A DNA stretch of 64,000 bases from Bacteroidaceae bacterium (GTDB lineage Bacteria; Bacteroidota; Bacteroidia; Bacteroidales; Bacteroidaceae), in contig JAUUPT010000016.1 in NCBI GenBank assembly GCA_030843315.1, positions 1 to 64,000 on the forward strand, given 5' to 3'. The translations under genes were made by a program, and so were the position numbers. The first letter of the stretch is position 1; every line of letters starts with the position of its first letter. The notes under the pieces are model-generated. The model was not told the origin of the DNA. It worked only from the letters and a program-made list of their open reading frames with translations, and did no database searches. Shown in pieces: positions 1 through 8,103 of the stretch.

Positions 1-890
1 TCATGCGCCCAGTCAGAGACATATTCGTTGCGGCTGACCTGCGAGCTGTGTGACTGCTGATTAATTCCCATTTTTCACGGGTGACAGTCTTTAGCTTTCC
101 ACCCTGTGTATAGGAGTAAGTAATCTTATCCGTCAGCCCGATTTCACGCATTATCACCTTCAGGTACTTGTTGAAGTATTGGATACAAAGCCCGTTCGGT
201 ATATGGCCGTTGTACTTTGCGAAGATTTCCTTGACATAATCGTGCGCTGGGACCTTCACATCAACATTGGTCTTTTTCGTCCGGATGACAATGTAGTTAT
301 CTATCAGGTTTTGGCCTGTCAGTCTTGAATAATCCGAATACCGGAGAGCTGTCAGACATCCTACTACGAATAAGTCTCTGATGCGCTCCTTTGCCTTCCG
401 CTTGTCCTGCTTGACAAATTTGTAGTAGTAGATTCTGGTAATCTCGTTCATGCTCAGAAAGACTGCATTTGTCTCTTCACATTTCAGATCAATCGAATCA
501 TACGTACTGTCAACGGCATAGTTATACTGTGAGGCCTTCCGTATCATGGATTGCATCTTTTGGATGTAACCGACAATCGTGTTGTGACGTAGCCCTACAT
601 TCTCAAGGTAAATGATAAAGTCGTCAAGGAACTCTTCTGTGATGGAATTGGTGAATATGTCACAGTCATACGTTGCTGAAAACTCGTTAATATGCTTGAT
701 GATGGCATCGTAGCAAGCGGGGTATTGTGCAGACTTGCGTCTGGATTTCTTTTCGACCACCTCACGGAGAAAGTCTGTGAAGTAGATTCCTTCAAGCGGT
801 TTGTTTTGCCTGAAGTGATTGATATAGTCCTTTCTTGGCTTTGCCTCAAGGACCGGATAAGAAATTGCTAATGCTGTTTTGGCTATTCAT
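1..890 (-). CDS. Tyrosine recombinase (integrase), 3' end cut by window, 5' end frameshifted
   Basis: Site-specific recombinase that cuts and rejoins DNA through a catalytic tyrosine. The core contains TALRYSD (first catalytic Arg) and HTARRS (box II H-x-x-R); the tyrosine itself would lie left of the window. The main reading frame has no ATG: it is open from about 878 but begins with non-start codons. An ATG at 890 opens another frame (MNSQNSISNFLSGP) that stops at TGA 848-846. Skipping one base there joins it to EAKPRKDYINHF, a natural-looking integrase N terminus. This is either a simple frameshift mutation or a +1 slip at CCU-UGA. It lies 17 bp after the last Mu-like early gene and is read in the same direction. 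The family is certain; whether it is functional is not. Confidence 0.8.
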
Positions 891-907
891 TTATTAAGTT
901 CTGTTTA

Positions 908-1174
908 TCAATTCATAAATACATCCTGTACACTCAGTGGTTTCTTTGTCACTCGATCGTACATCCGTGCTTTCAATCGCTCACACAACATATACACGAA
1001 AGAACCGGCATCAGGATTATTCATCTTTACGATTATAGCGGTCAGTCCTTCTGTTTTAGCGGCAAACTCTATGAGATCGCAGGGCTTGCCATAATACGTC
1101 CAATAGTATTGTACCTGTCCCAGAAGACTGTCTTCCACCTGGATTATCAGGTCTTTCGGTTCACGATATATCAT
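908..1174 (-). CDS. Hypothetical prophage early protein, 88 aa
   Basis: I do not recognise this small soluble protein. It begins MIYREPKDLII and has no signal peptide, membrane segment or metal-binding motif. Its ATG overlaps the stop of the upstream gene by 4 bases, so it is translationally coupled and belongs to the leftward early operon of the Mu-like prophage. It is the last gene of that operon before the recombinase. In Mu-like phages this position, after Gam, usually holds small accessory genes of unknown role. Confidence 0.7.
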   Translation of the reverse strand: MIYREPKDLIIQVEDSLLGQVQYYWTYYGKPCDLIEFAAKTEGLTAIIVKMNNPDAGSFVYMLCERLKARMYDRVTKKPLSVQDVFMN

Positions 1175-1431
1175 GGCTGTGCTTCCTCTTTAAAATATGG
1201 TTTCACTTCCCCGTCCGGCACCCATTCCACCGTAACGATGCCTTTCACTTGTCCGGTACCGCCACATTTAGGACAGGGCTTCTTTACCCGCTCATTAATG
1301 ATCTCCGGGTCAAGAAACCAGCCGTTGCCCTGGCAATAGCCGCAAGCATACCCGGTGAAATACCCCACCGTTTCCTTGCCTGTTCCGAAGGGGGGCGCCG
1401 TGATCAGCACCCCGTTCTTTTTCTCGCTCAT
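1171..1431 (-). CDS. Small zinc-ribbon-like protein with two CxxC motifs, 86 aa
   Basis: This short protein has two metal-binding knuckles, CGYCQGNG (around residues 31-38) and CPKCGGTG (around 53-60). The CxxCxGxG form resembles the cysteine repeats of DnaJ, so it probably binds one zinc ion. Similar short proteins are common in phage early regions, but I cannot name a function. It sits directly after the 95-aa gene and overlaps the next gene by 4 bases (ATGA), which places it in the leftward early operon. Confidence 0.7.
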   Translation of the reverse strand: MSEKKNGVLITAPPFGTGKETVGYFTGYACGYCQGNGWFLDPEIINERVKKPCPKCGGTGQVKGIVTVEWVPDGEVKPYFKEEAQP

Positions 1432-1432
1432 G

Positions 1433-1720
1433 CTATTCGATATAATAAGTTTGAACTATCATCTGATTGCGGAAAAGGTGAATCACCGTTTTTCCTTCGT
1501 CCGTACGGATTTCCGTCTTTACCGAAGTGTCGCGATGAAGGTTGCCACGCTCGCGTTCCGCTTGCACCTTCGCGTCGATGAACACCTTCAAATTTCTGTA
1601 AGTCCGCTCATTGTTTTGCAGTTCCACACCGTCCAGCACCTGGCTCACCGCTGACTGCACATTCAGCAACCATTGCGGTTTATCATTCGGGATAACTGAT
1701 TTATAATGTACTGTTGCCAT
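1433..1720 (-). CDS. Hypothetical prophage early protein, 95 aa
   Basis: Unrecognised protein beginning MATVHYKSVIP, with a basic, helix-rich middle and a beta-rich end (KTVIHLFRNQMIVQTYYIE). It has no signal peptide or membrane segment. It lies between a 59-aa gene (5 bp upstream) and the zinc-ribbon gene (1 bp downstream), so it is cotranscribed in the early operon. No function is proposed. Confidence 0.65.
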   Translation of the reverse strand: MATVHYKSVIPNDKPQWLLNVQSAVSQVLDGVELQNNERTYRNLKVFIDAKVQAERERGNLHRDTSVKTEIRTDEGKTVIHLFRNQMIVQTYYIE

Positions 1721-1725
1721 ACTCT

Positions 1726-1905
1726 CTATTCTTTAAGTTTCCAACCATTCAATTCATACACCTTCCGCCGGGCTTCCTCCTTAGTCAGATACTCCCCGAC
1801 CTTGGTACCGGTGGAACCGGCGGCGTTACGCTCCACGCGATACACCACCCAGTTCCTGCCCCGCGGATAATACTCATAGAATTCTTCAGGCTGATTGCTG
1901 CACAT
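1726..1905 (-). CDS. Small 59-aa protein overlapping the end of the Gam gene
   Basis: A short gene nested between Gam and the 95-aa gene. It reads MCSNQPEEFYEYYPRG and ends ELNGWKLKE. The ATG at 1905 lies inside the last codons of the Gam gene in another frame, just downstream of an AAGGAG run (about 8 bases before the ATG) that is itself part of Gam coding sequence. The middle (NWVVYRVE, then KVGEYLTKEEARRKVYELNGW) looks like a compact two-strand plus helix domain that carries a variable or constant field of a record-like mini-protein seen in phages. Function unknown. The evidence is coding-like composition, the ribosome binding site, and exact filling of the only gap in this operon. Confidence 0.65.
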   Translation of the reverse strand: MCSNQPEEFYEYYPRGRNWVVYRVERNAAGSTGTKVGEYLTKEEARRKVYELNGWKLKE

Positions 1906-2413
1906 CGTTCTCCTTCTTAGGCTCCACGTAGAAAGTCTCTTCCTGCACCACCTGCACGCCTATTTTGGGAAGCATTGCCGCTACTTCGGGCTGCTCACGG
2001 TCTGCCAGCAGCTTGTCCTTCGCAAGTTCTTCGGAAATGCGGATATACGACGGCATCAGTTCCTTTGCAAGGTTCGTCACTGCCGCCCAGGTGAACCCCT
2101 TCAGGTTTTTCAGCTTCGGCGTGCCGGTGCGGAAACCGAAGATGCCGTGTGCACTCTCCAGGCTCTTCTTTTTGGAGAACAGTTCTTCCTTGTTCTCCAG
2201 CGCGTACGCCTGCATGATGTCGAAAGCCTCGCTCTTCTTGCCATCCAGTTCAGCCAGCTGGTCGGCATACTTCTCGCGGATGCGGGTCATCTCGATATCC
2301 ATTTTCGACGTAAGGTTCTGCACCTTGGCGTCGGCTGCCGCGAAATCGGCAAATGCCTGCTCCGCCTGTTCGCGGCTGATGCCGCTGACTACTGTTTTCT
2401 TTGTTCTTGCCAT
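1886..2413 (-). CDS. Mu Gam-like host-nuclease inhibitor protein, 175 aa
   Basis: Resembles the Phage_Mu_Gam family, proteins related to Ku that bind the ends of linear double-stranded DNA and shield them from host exonucleases. The length (175 aa) matches Mu Gam. Visible features are a long N-terminal coiled coil (residues about 10-80, rich in Ala, Glu, Lys) followed by the conserved core GIFGFRTGTPKLKNLKGFTW. It lies in the early operon after the transposition genes, as in Mu. The last bases overlap the start of a 59-aa gene. Confidence 0.85.
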   Translation of the reverse strand: MARTKKTVVSGISREQAEQAFADFAAADAKVQNLTSKMDIEMTRIREKYADQLAELDGKKSEAFDIMQAYALENKEELFSKKKSLESAHGIFGFRTGTPKLKNLKGFTWAAVTNLAKELMPSYIRISEELAKDKLLADREQPEVAAMLPKIGVQVVQEETFYVEPKKENDVQQSA

Positions 2414-2434
2414 AATCTTATTCTATTTATAGGG

Positions 2435-2749
2435 TTAATAAATTATCTTGCTTTTCTTGTTCTGCTGATACACGCGCCGGTATTCGATGTATTCCTTGGT
2501 TTTCTTCGGCTCTTCCATCGCCTGGAGTTCCCGGTCAATGTGGTCGTATCTCACCTGCTCGGCACGATATTCATCCATCAGGCGCTCCAACTCTATAGGC
2601 TTCATGGTGGCGGCACCTGCCATTAGCCGGTCCTGATAATCACAAATACGGTCGGCACAGGCTTCGAGCCGTTCCGCCAGCTGTGCGCGTCGGTCGGACT
2701 TGTCGGTGGCACAGGTTCTTGGTACATATCGTGGACTGTAGTCTTTCAT
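2435..2749 (-). CDS. Hypothetical coiled-coil prophage protein, 104 aa
   Basis: A charged, mostly helical protein with an R/E/A-rich middle (about residues 18-85) typical of a coiled coil, and a basic C terminus (NKKSKIIY). I do not recognise the family. Its ATG overlaps the stop of the HTH gene by 4 bases, so the two are translationally coupled. It lies between the HTH protein and Gam in the leftward early operon. Confidence 0.65.
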   Translation of the reverse strand: MKDYSPRYVPRTCATDKSDRRAQLAERLEACADRICDYQDRLMAGAATMKPIELERLMDEYRAEQVRYDHIDRELQAMEEPKKTKEYIEYRRVYQQNKKSKIIY

Positions 2750-3360
2750 GGCTCGGACTCCTTTCTCAGTTTCTTTATTTTCTTATCAATCTCCCGGCGG
2801 CTATAGTAGGTAAACTTTCCTTGTTTATAGCTGTGTATCAAGCCACGACTGGCATAGCCTTTGATGGTGTTCTTGCTACATGCCAGATATCGGCAGGCTT
2901 CATTCTGCTTCATCATGTCATTCATGTCGGCATTAGCGGGAAGGAGTTGCGGAGCGATATCGCCCGGGGCGGCTTTGCGCCGAAGACCTGTCCATTGTTC
3001 CAACCGCTCGATACGTGCCATCAACTCGTTGAAATCTTTGCGCGATAGCAATACCGTATTACTTTCTTCGTCCACTACACCCAGTGCACAGGCGGCATCG
3101 AAGTCGGCTGCCGTCATGGATTGAACGTCCGGTATCAGTTCCTCCAACCCAATGTGTCCGGCATGGAAACGGGCAGCATCACGGGCTGCATAGAACACTG
3201 CTTCATCACGATCTTCTTCACCGACTTCCATCACATACTTTTGGAACACCTGCTGCTCGGTCATGCTCGATGTCAGTACCTCTGTCATAACCTGGCTTAA
3301 TCGGTCCGACTTGTGGCTCAAGATGGCTACAGCCTGCTTGATTTCTTGTTTCGTTCTCAT
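2746..3360 (-). CDS. Prophage protein with C-terminal excisionase-type helix-turn-helix, 204 aa
   Basis: The C-terminal 50 residues form a MerR/excisionase-like (HTH_17) DNA-binding domain: NEACRYLACSKNTIKGYA, then GLIHSYKQGKFTYYSRREID. The N-terminal 130 residues are helical and unrecognised. In Bacteroides elements such domains are used by excisionases and by small regulators. Here it sits between the GemA-like gene and the coiled-coil gene of the Mu-like early operon, so a regulatory or DNA-architectural role is likely, but the target is unknown. Confidence 0.7.
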   Translation of the reverse strand: MRTKQEIKQAVAILSHKSDRLSQVMTEVLTSSMTEQQVFQKYVMEVGEEDRDEAVFYAARDAARFHAGHIGLEELIPDVQSMTAADFDAACALGVVDEESNTVLLSRKDFNELMARIERLEQWTGLRRKAAPGDIAPQLLPANADMNDMMKQNEACRYLACSKNTIKGYASRGLIHSYKQGKFTYYSRREIDKKIKKLRKESEP

Positions 3361-3364
3361 TGTA

Positions 3365-3832
3365 TCAATCCTTTTTAAGTTTTCTTTCCTCGCGCCTCAT
3401 AAATGCCTCCAGCTGTTTCTTTGTGTCCTGGAGTTCCCAAAGCTTCATGCTCGTAATATCCTTATGACATTTGCTGTATTTGCGTGCCCATACATTCAAC
3501 TTGGCTACGTTCATGCGGTATTCCTCTTCGTTATCGCTGGTAAAACCTTGATTCAATTGTGGAATCAGGAAAGAAAGGCGATAGATGTCGCGGAACACAT
3601 TGCGGGCTTCCTGCATCTGCATCTGCCGGGCTTTATCATCCATCGGATTCAACCGTTCCAGTAGCTGCTGCGCTTCGTGCATCGTCAACTCCCTGCTGCT
3701 CTGTGTGCGCCCGGAAGTGAACTCATAGATGCAGCCGTGGCGGGTCTCATCATCCATGCCTATATGGTGAAAGGTGGCGTGCAGCGCTTTGAGTTGCTGC
3801 GGGCTGATGGGTTTACCTGTTGTTGTTTTCAT
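3365..3832 (-). CDS. GemA-like (DUF1018) early protein, 155 aa
   Basis: Resembles the Mu GemA / DUF1018 family of early regulatory proteins: an opening ISPQQLKALHATFHHIGMDD, then a helix around the sequence SSRELTMHEAQQLLERL. It also carries a C-terminal acidic/basic helical extension of about 75 residues. Mu GemA affects host gene expression and DNA supercoiling. The position in the early operon, just after the two ATPases, agrees with a Mu-like layout. The family call rests on remembered motif order, not on a search. Confidence 0.65.
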   Translation of the reverse strand: MKTTTGKPISPQQLKALHATFHHIGMDDETRHGCIYEFTSGRTQSSRELTMHEAQQLLERLNPMDDKARQMQMQEARNVFRDIYRLSFLIPQLNQGFTSDNEEEYRMNVAKLNVWARKYSKCHKDITSMKLWELQDTKKQLEAFMRREERKLKKD

Positions 3833-3865
3833 CGGGTTGTTCTTTTTAGGATAATTAGTATTTTA

Positions 3866-4507
3866 TTATAAACTTTCTCCCCAATACTTTGCTGCCTTTT
3901 CCGGCCAGATGTCGAAGTGCCCAACCGGACCGATAAAACGTCCTTTGCTGAAAGCGCGATAGCCTTCGATATAAATCTTCAGGGAAGCATCAAACGCCAC
4001 TTTCTTGGCACTACGTCCATCCGGTCGGGTACCGCTGGCATGACTTATGAAAATAAGCAACTTATTACGGTGCTGCTCCTTGAACTTGATATACTGGGCA
4101 TAGGTCATCTGCGTGTACTGGAAACTGTCTATCACTACAAAATCCGGGGCTTTCTGACGTTTCAAGCGAAGGCTTAGCTGGTCGATACTTTCACAATCCA
4201 ACAACAGAAACCGACGATTCACTTCCTGCATATTGAAGCGCTTCAGTGTGTTCTGCATCGTCAGGCAGGCACCTTCTTCCAGGCTGTCGTAAGCCACCCG
4301 CCCATACTTGCACAACTCTTTGCAGAGGCGCATCACAAAGGATGTCTTTCCATTACCGGTATTGCCCCAAATCATCCATACTCCCCGGCGTTCCGGTGTG
4401 TCAAAAGCATCCCGCCATTCGCCTTCAAAGGGAAACGTATTGAACTTCATGCCCAAAACTTCACTTACCCCTTTGGCATTGCGGTCGAACGTTCTCTTCT
4501 CCGCCAT
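3866..4507 (-). CDS. P-loop ATPase (RecA/DnaB-like fold) of the prophage, 213 aa
   Basis: Nucleotide-binding protein with a clear Walker A, GNTGNGKTS (near residue 50), and a Walker B strand, PDFVVIDSFQY, followed by a sensor-like strand LLIFISHASG. This arrangement is that of RecA/DnaB-type ATPases. It follows the MuB-like gene with a TGATG stop/start overlap, so the two ATPases are translationally coupled. The ATG at 4507 is preferred over a GTG one codon upstream. A role in replicative transposition or replisome recruitment is plausible but inferred. Confidence 0.75.
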   Translation of the reverse strand: MAEKRTFDRNAKGVSEVLGMKFNTFPFEGEWRDAFDTPERRGVWMIWGNTGNGKTSFVMRLCKELCKYGRVAYDSLEEGACLTMQNTLKRFNMQEVNRRFLLLDCESIDQLSLRLKRQKAPDFVVIDSFQYTQMTYAQYIKFKEQHRNKLLIFISHASGTRPDGRSAKKVAFDASLKIYIEGYRAFSKGRFIGPVGHFDIWPEKAAKYWGESL

Positions 4508-5403
4508 CACTCCGCATCTCCTTTCTGCACACGGCTTTCGGCACGTCTTTTTGTTACATGAATTTTACGTTTCACCCTGCGCAAATCATTGTCGGCAGTC
4601 TCAGCGTCCTTTATCACCTGATTTATTTCAGCTTCATTCAGTAGACCGTTAGCCTGGCAGATGGCGTGGATGTCATTGCGTGATGTGGCATTGAGGTCAA
4701 AGAACCTGCGACCGATACGGCTGTTTATCTCTTTATAACCCTTCTTGTTGTAGCGAAGCCCGGTCTCCATCCGGCGCTTGATGTAGTCGGTACTCATAAA
4801 CACGATTCCCGCGCGTCCTTCCAGACGATTGTATATGGAGATAAAATAGTTTAGTACGCAGTCCGTCAGTTTATCGCCTTCATCAAAAATGATGAGCGGG
4901 TTCTGTAGGAAGCCTATCATACCGAGGGCATAGTCCAACATATCACGCAGGTTATTGGTGCTGTCAGTGGGTGCACCTACCTGCTTGGCAATCTCTCGGA
5001 CAAAGTCACTGCGCTTCATGTCTTCACTACAAAGGATATAGAATACATTGCGGTGCGAACGGCGGAACTCAATGGCGGCAGTAGTCTTGCCGCATCCGGC
5101 ATCACCCACCAGCCAGGTGACATTCTTGTACATCTGCGCATCGGCAAGCACATAGCTGGCAAGGCGGTAGTTCTCACTCTCGCAGATAGTCCAGTTGTCG
5201 AAACTGAAACCGATTTGGGTGGCAATACGGCTGAACATATCGTCTGATATACTATCATACTTGGAGTTCGCTATCTGAGAAACCACGGCAGCACTGACAC
5301 CTTGCAGGCTTTCGCTGGCACGGTTGCGGCTGGGGAAATTTTCACAGTAAGCCATCAGTGCGTCGCGGATGGCATCTTTGTCTTTTACGGTTAGTCCTTT
5401 CAT
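4507..5403 (-). CDS. MuB-like transposition ATPase, 298 aa
   Basis: AAA+ ATPase that in Mu forms filaments on DNA, selects target sites and activates the transposase. The first 75 residues form an HTH-type DNA-binding domain (SLQGVSAAVVSQIANSKYD), as in MuB. Then come Walker A GDAGCGKT (100-107) and Walker B LIIFDEGDK (170-178), and a basic C terminus (VKRKIHVTKRRAESR). The length is close to Mu B (312 aa). It lies directly downstream of the transposase, the usual A-B order. Confidence 0.9.
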   Translation of the reverse strand: MKGLTVKDKDAIRDALMAYCENFPSRNRASESLQGVSAAVVSQIANSKYDSISDDMFSRIATQIGFSFDNWTICESENYRLASYVLADAQMYKNVTWLVGDAGCGKTTAAIEFRRSHRNVFYILCSEDMKRSDFVREIAKQVGAPTDSTNNLRDMLDYALGMIGFLQNPLIIFDEGDKLTDCVLNYFISIYNRLEGRAGIVFMSTDYIKRRMETGLRYNKKGYKEINSRIGRRFFDLNATSRNDIHAICQANGLLNEAEINQVIKDAETADNDLRRVKRKIHVTKRRAESRVQKGDAE

Positions 5404-5450
5404 TGTTTTATAGGTATTTAATTGATTCTTGAATGCTGTTTAAACGGGTG

Positions 5451-7514
5451 TCAGAAGCGGTCGAGGGCAAGTTCGTCCAACGTCAGGTTGGAGAGCGCCT
5501 TGGTATATTCGCCGATGGTGGAATAATCTGTTGCGGTGTCGGCTTCCTCTTCTTCCAGTCTGCGCTTCTCGGGCAGGGAAAGGGGGATATCCAACTCGCC
5601 GCGGTCGTATTTCTCGCGGAATTCTTCCATCTTCTTCTTGCTGACATTCTTTGGTCTTGGTGTGGAAAGCCCGAAGAGTTCGGCAGCTATCTTTTCGTCC
5701 AGATCGAAGCGTTCGCCTTCCAGCTGGATGGCTGCCATCACTTCCTTGTTCTGCTCGATGGTATAGCGCATGAAGCTGCTCTCTTCCGGGGTACGTTCTT
5801 GCGTGGCACGGCTGATAGTAACCTTCGGAGTGGCGGTGGCGCTGTATTTGGGGCCGGTGGCTGTGTTACGCCACAATTCTACGCGTGTCATATCCATAGG
5901 GTCGTACATCACGGTGAATTCCCGCCCGGTGTTACGCAGTGCCCAGGCTTCATCCCGCAGTCCGTCGGCACCGTATACGTCATAGTGATATTTCTGCTTG
6001 TTGATTTCTATTTGCAGACCGTAATTGGTATAGGTCACCGGCTTGGGGTTGCACAGCCAGAACATCTGCATCAGGTCAATCTCGGTCACAGGTTGTGCTT
6101 CGGGGTTCTCGCTCATGCGGTACATCTCCAGGTGGGGGATACCGGTGGCATAGTGTTTCTCTTCATTATTCCACTTATCGCGGCATTGGCGGTAGATTTC
6201 CTTCACCTCGGCGAGGGTGGGCAAGGCGTAGGCATTCTCTTCGATGAACTCCATATTCGGCTTGCTGTTGAGCTTCTTGGTGTTCACGTTCTGTCCGGTG
6301 AAGTGCCAGATAGCGTGCAATATCTGCGACTGGAAGCGCCCGAAGGCACTCTCTATGGTTTTGGAATTACCATTGTAGGGCATGGTAGGACGGTGGAGTA
6401 TCGTGATACGCTGGAAGAAGCCGATGGCATCGCCCTTGCTGTGTCCGCCCTGGTTGTCCGTCACTATCTCGTAAGGGCGGCTGCCGGATGTTTCCACGGC
6501 CATGCGGTAAGCACGGTATTGGCTGTCGAAGTTCTCATTCGGGGCAATATCGTAGCCCAACAGGGTTTCACTATAAGCATCCATCACTTCGTACACGCTG
6601 GTGGTGCACATCTTGCCCTGCTCGTTCTTGTAGTAGAGGTTCAGTTTGGTACCATCTCCATACCATAGTGCATCGCGCAGCTGTGGCATACTGGTTTTCA
6701 TCAGACTGGTGTACTTCGATTTCCACTTCTGCATACCATAAACCGCAGCATACCACATCGGCATCACAGCCGGGTCGTTCAGGTAGTTCTTCACCGTGGT
6801 AGGTGACTTGATAACATTCAGTCCTCGCTGCACCGCCTGGCGGTTGTATTCATCAAATATCTGCATCTCAGTATAGCGAGGTACGATACTGCGGCGCAAC
6901 TTCAGCAGCAAACGGGCAACTTCGGGGGTGACAATACGTGCCGCCTGGTTACCGGTATTCTTGTTGATGAGGGCGACATACTTCAGACGCTTGTAGGCGT
7001 TGAACTTCTCACGCAGGCGGGTAGCATTGGCAGGCAATGTATGCTTGTATTGTTCGCGTAGCTTTTCACATGTTCCTTGCACTGTTTCCCATACCACAGC
7101 CTTGCGACTGTAACCGCACTTCTTGTGCAGCGCCTCCATTTCTTTCTCCACACGAATCAGTTCATTCATCACCTCAGCGTTCAGTACATATTCCTTCTGG
7201 CGTGGCAGGGATATTTGCGGCTCATAATCCCTGTAGAACTCCACCGCCTTACTGTCACTGCGGATGATGTTACTCATTAATTGTTCTTTCATTTCTTCCA
7301 GTGCATTGGGGTAAAGGCGATCATAAGTCTGGCGTATCAGATCAGGAAGGCTATTGTAGTCGATAAGGGCATAAGAACCTGCTCCCTTGCCGGGGCGCAC
7401 TACGCGCAACTTGCCTTCGCGAACCTTCTTATCATAATTAGGTTTGCTTAGTATTCTCCCTTGTGATACCAGTTCGGGAAAAGTGACACATCGTATTTTA
7501 CCGTACATTTCCAT
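5451..7514 (-). CDS. MuA-like DDE transposase, 687 aa
   Basis: Catalyses cutting and strand transfer at the prophage ends. The first residues form a Mu-type HTH (KIRCVTFPELVSQGRILSK). The RNase H-like catalytic core carries D287 (WYGDGTK), D353 (VTDNQGG) and E388 (GNSKTIESAFGRFQ), giving a DD(35)E triad. A beta-barrel domain follows (around 470-560), and then a charged C-terminal tail that in MuA contacts MuB. The length is close to Mu A (663 aa). All key residues are present, so the transposase looks intact. It starts the A-B module of the leftward operon. Confidence 0.93.
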   Translation of the reverse strand: MEMYGKIRCVTFPELVSQGRILSKPNYDKKVREGKLRVVRPGKGAGSYALIDYNSLPDLIRQTYDRLYPNALEEMKEQLMSNIIRSDSKAVEFYRDYEPQISLPRQKEYVLNAEVMNELIRVEKEMEALHKKCGYSRKAVVWETVQGTCEKLREQYKHTLPANATRLREKFNAYKRLKYVALINKNTGNQAARIVTPEVARLLLKLRRSIVPRYTEMQIFDEYNRQAVQRGLNVIKSPTTVKNYLNDPAVMPMWYAAVYGMQKWKSKYTSLMKTSMPQLRDALWYGDGTKLNLYYKNEQGKMCTTSVYEVMDAYSETLLGYDIAPNENFDSQYRAYRMAVETSGSRPYEIVTDNQGGHSKGDAIGFFQRITILHRPTMPYNGNSKTIESAFGRFQSQILHAIWHFTGQNVNTKKLNSKPNMEFIEENAYALPTLAEVKEIYRQCRDKWNNEEKHYATGIPHLEMYRMSENPEAQPVTEIDLMQMFWLCNPKPVTYTNYGLQIEINKQKYHYDVYGADGLRDEAWALRNTGREFTVMYDPMDMTRVELWRNTATGPKYSATATPKVTISRATQERTPEESSFMRYTIEQNKEVMAAIQLEGERFDLDEKIAAELFGLSTPRPKNVSKKKMEEFREKYDRGELDIPLSLPEKRRLEEEEADTATDYSTIGEYTKALSNLTLDELALDRF

Positions 7515-7544
7515 AATCAGAAACTTTATACTTTTAACTTGTGC

Positions 7545-7580
7545 AAGCCCCGGCGTCGAACCGGAGCGAAAGCCATCCTC
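7545..7580 (-). other. tRNA T-arm-like hairpin between two prophage genes
   Basis: On the minus strand the bases TCCGG-TTCGACG-CCGGG form a 5-bp stem with a 7-base loop that begins TTCGA, the hallmark of a tRNA T arm; one end pair is T-G. It lies in the untranslated gap before the transposase gene. No matching acceptor or anticodon arm is evident in the upstream coding region, so it is a fragment or mimic, not a tRNA gene. Confidence 0.45.
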
Positions 7581-7772
7581 TTACAGACTCTTTTCTTGCT
7601 CCTTGTCCGGCGTGTACATCGAAATGCCAATCACCGCCGCCAATATCACCATGATAAAACCGCTCGTGCTATCTTGATTCGTAGCATCCACATTGCAACC
7701 CAGCCAAAGCCCGTAAGTCAGCCCTATGGCAACAGCTATCTTCTGAATTCGTCTCCATGTTTTCATAATCAA
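7581..7772 (-). CDS. Small membrane protein, 63 aa
   Basis: Two hydrophobic segments are visible, IAVAIGLTYGLWLGCNV (around 12-28) and GFIMVILAAVIGISMYT (around 38-54), separated by a short polar loop, with a charged C-terminal tail. ATG codons at 7772 and 7766 are both possible starts. The family is not recognised. It lies just upstream of the transposase in the same orientation and is probably a small early inner-membrane protein of the prophage. Confidence 0.6.
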   Translation of the reverse strand: MIMKTWRRIQKIAVAIGLTYGLWLGCNVDATNQDSTSGFIMVILAAVIGISMYTPDKEQEKSL

Positions 7773-7777
7773 TCATT

Positions 7778-7990
7778 TTAAGAGTTCTGTTCTATTACAT
7801 CCTCCAAATCAAGGAATGTGTTTATCGTTTCCGGTAGTACGATTGGCTCTACTGGATCTTCACTGTCTGAATACCCCACATCTATGGATATTCTTTCATC
7901 CTCTATACTCAGCATAGCACTATACTTTGCCATCAGCTCCCTCAATTCTGTAAGGAATGTCTTTTCGTTATTTGTCAATTTTCTGTTCAT
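7778..7990 (-). CDS. Hypothetical acidic prophage protein, 70 aa
   Basis: Begins MNRKLTNNEKTFLTELRELMAKY and is strongly acidic in its second half (SDSEDPVEPIVLPETINTFLDLEDVIEQNS). It has no membrane segment or cysteine. Five bases separate it from the small membrane protein downstream. I do not recognise it. Acidic small early proteins can be DNA mimics, but nothing here proves that. Confidence 0.6.
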   Translation of the reverse strand: MNRKLTNNEKTFLTELRELMAKYSAMLSIEDERISIDVGYSDSEDPVEPIVLPETINTFLDLEDVIEQNS

Positions 7991-8069
7991 ATCACTCTCT
8001 ATTTTTAATTCTTAATTTTTCATTGAATAAAAGTCTGTCCCTATTCATCCCGAACCGGAACAGTTTTGC

Positions 8070-8077
8070 TACATTTG
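8070..8077 (+). promoter_or_regulatory. -7 box for the rightward gene at 8104
   Basis: TACATTTG matches the Bacteroides -7 consensus TAnnTTTG and ends 26 bases before the ATG at 8104. No good -33 TTTG is seen at the usual distance, so the promoter may be weak or activator-dependent. Confidence 0.5.
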
Positions 8078-8103
8078 TAGCATCAAACCAAAAAAATATA
8101 ATT

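Noticed and set aside
5433..6668. 411-codon rightward frame opposite the transposase
   Set aside because: Shadow of the MuA-like gene, which has all three catalytic residues in the other strand.
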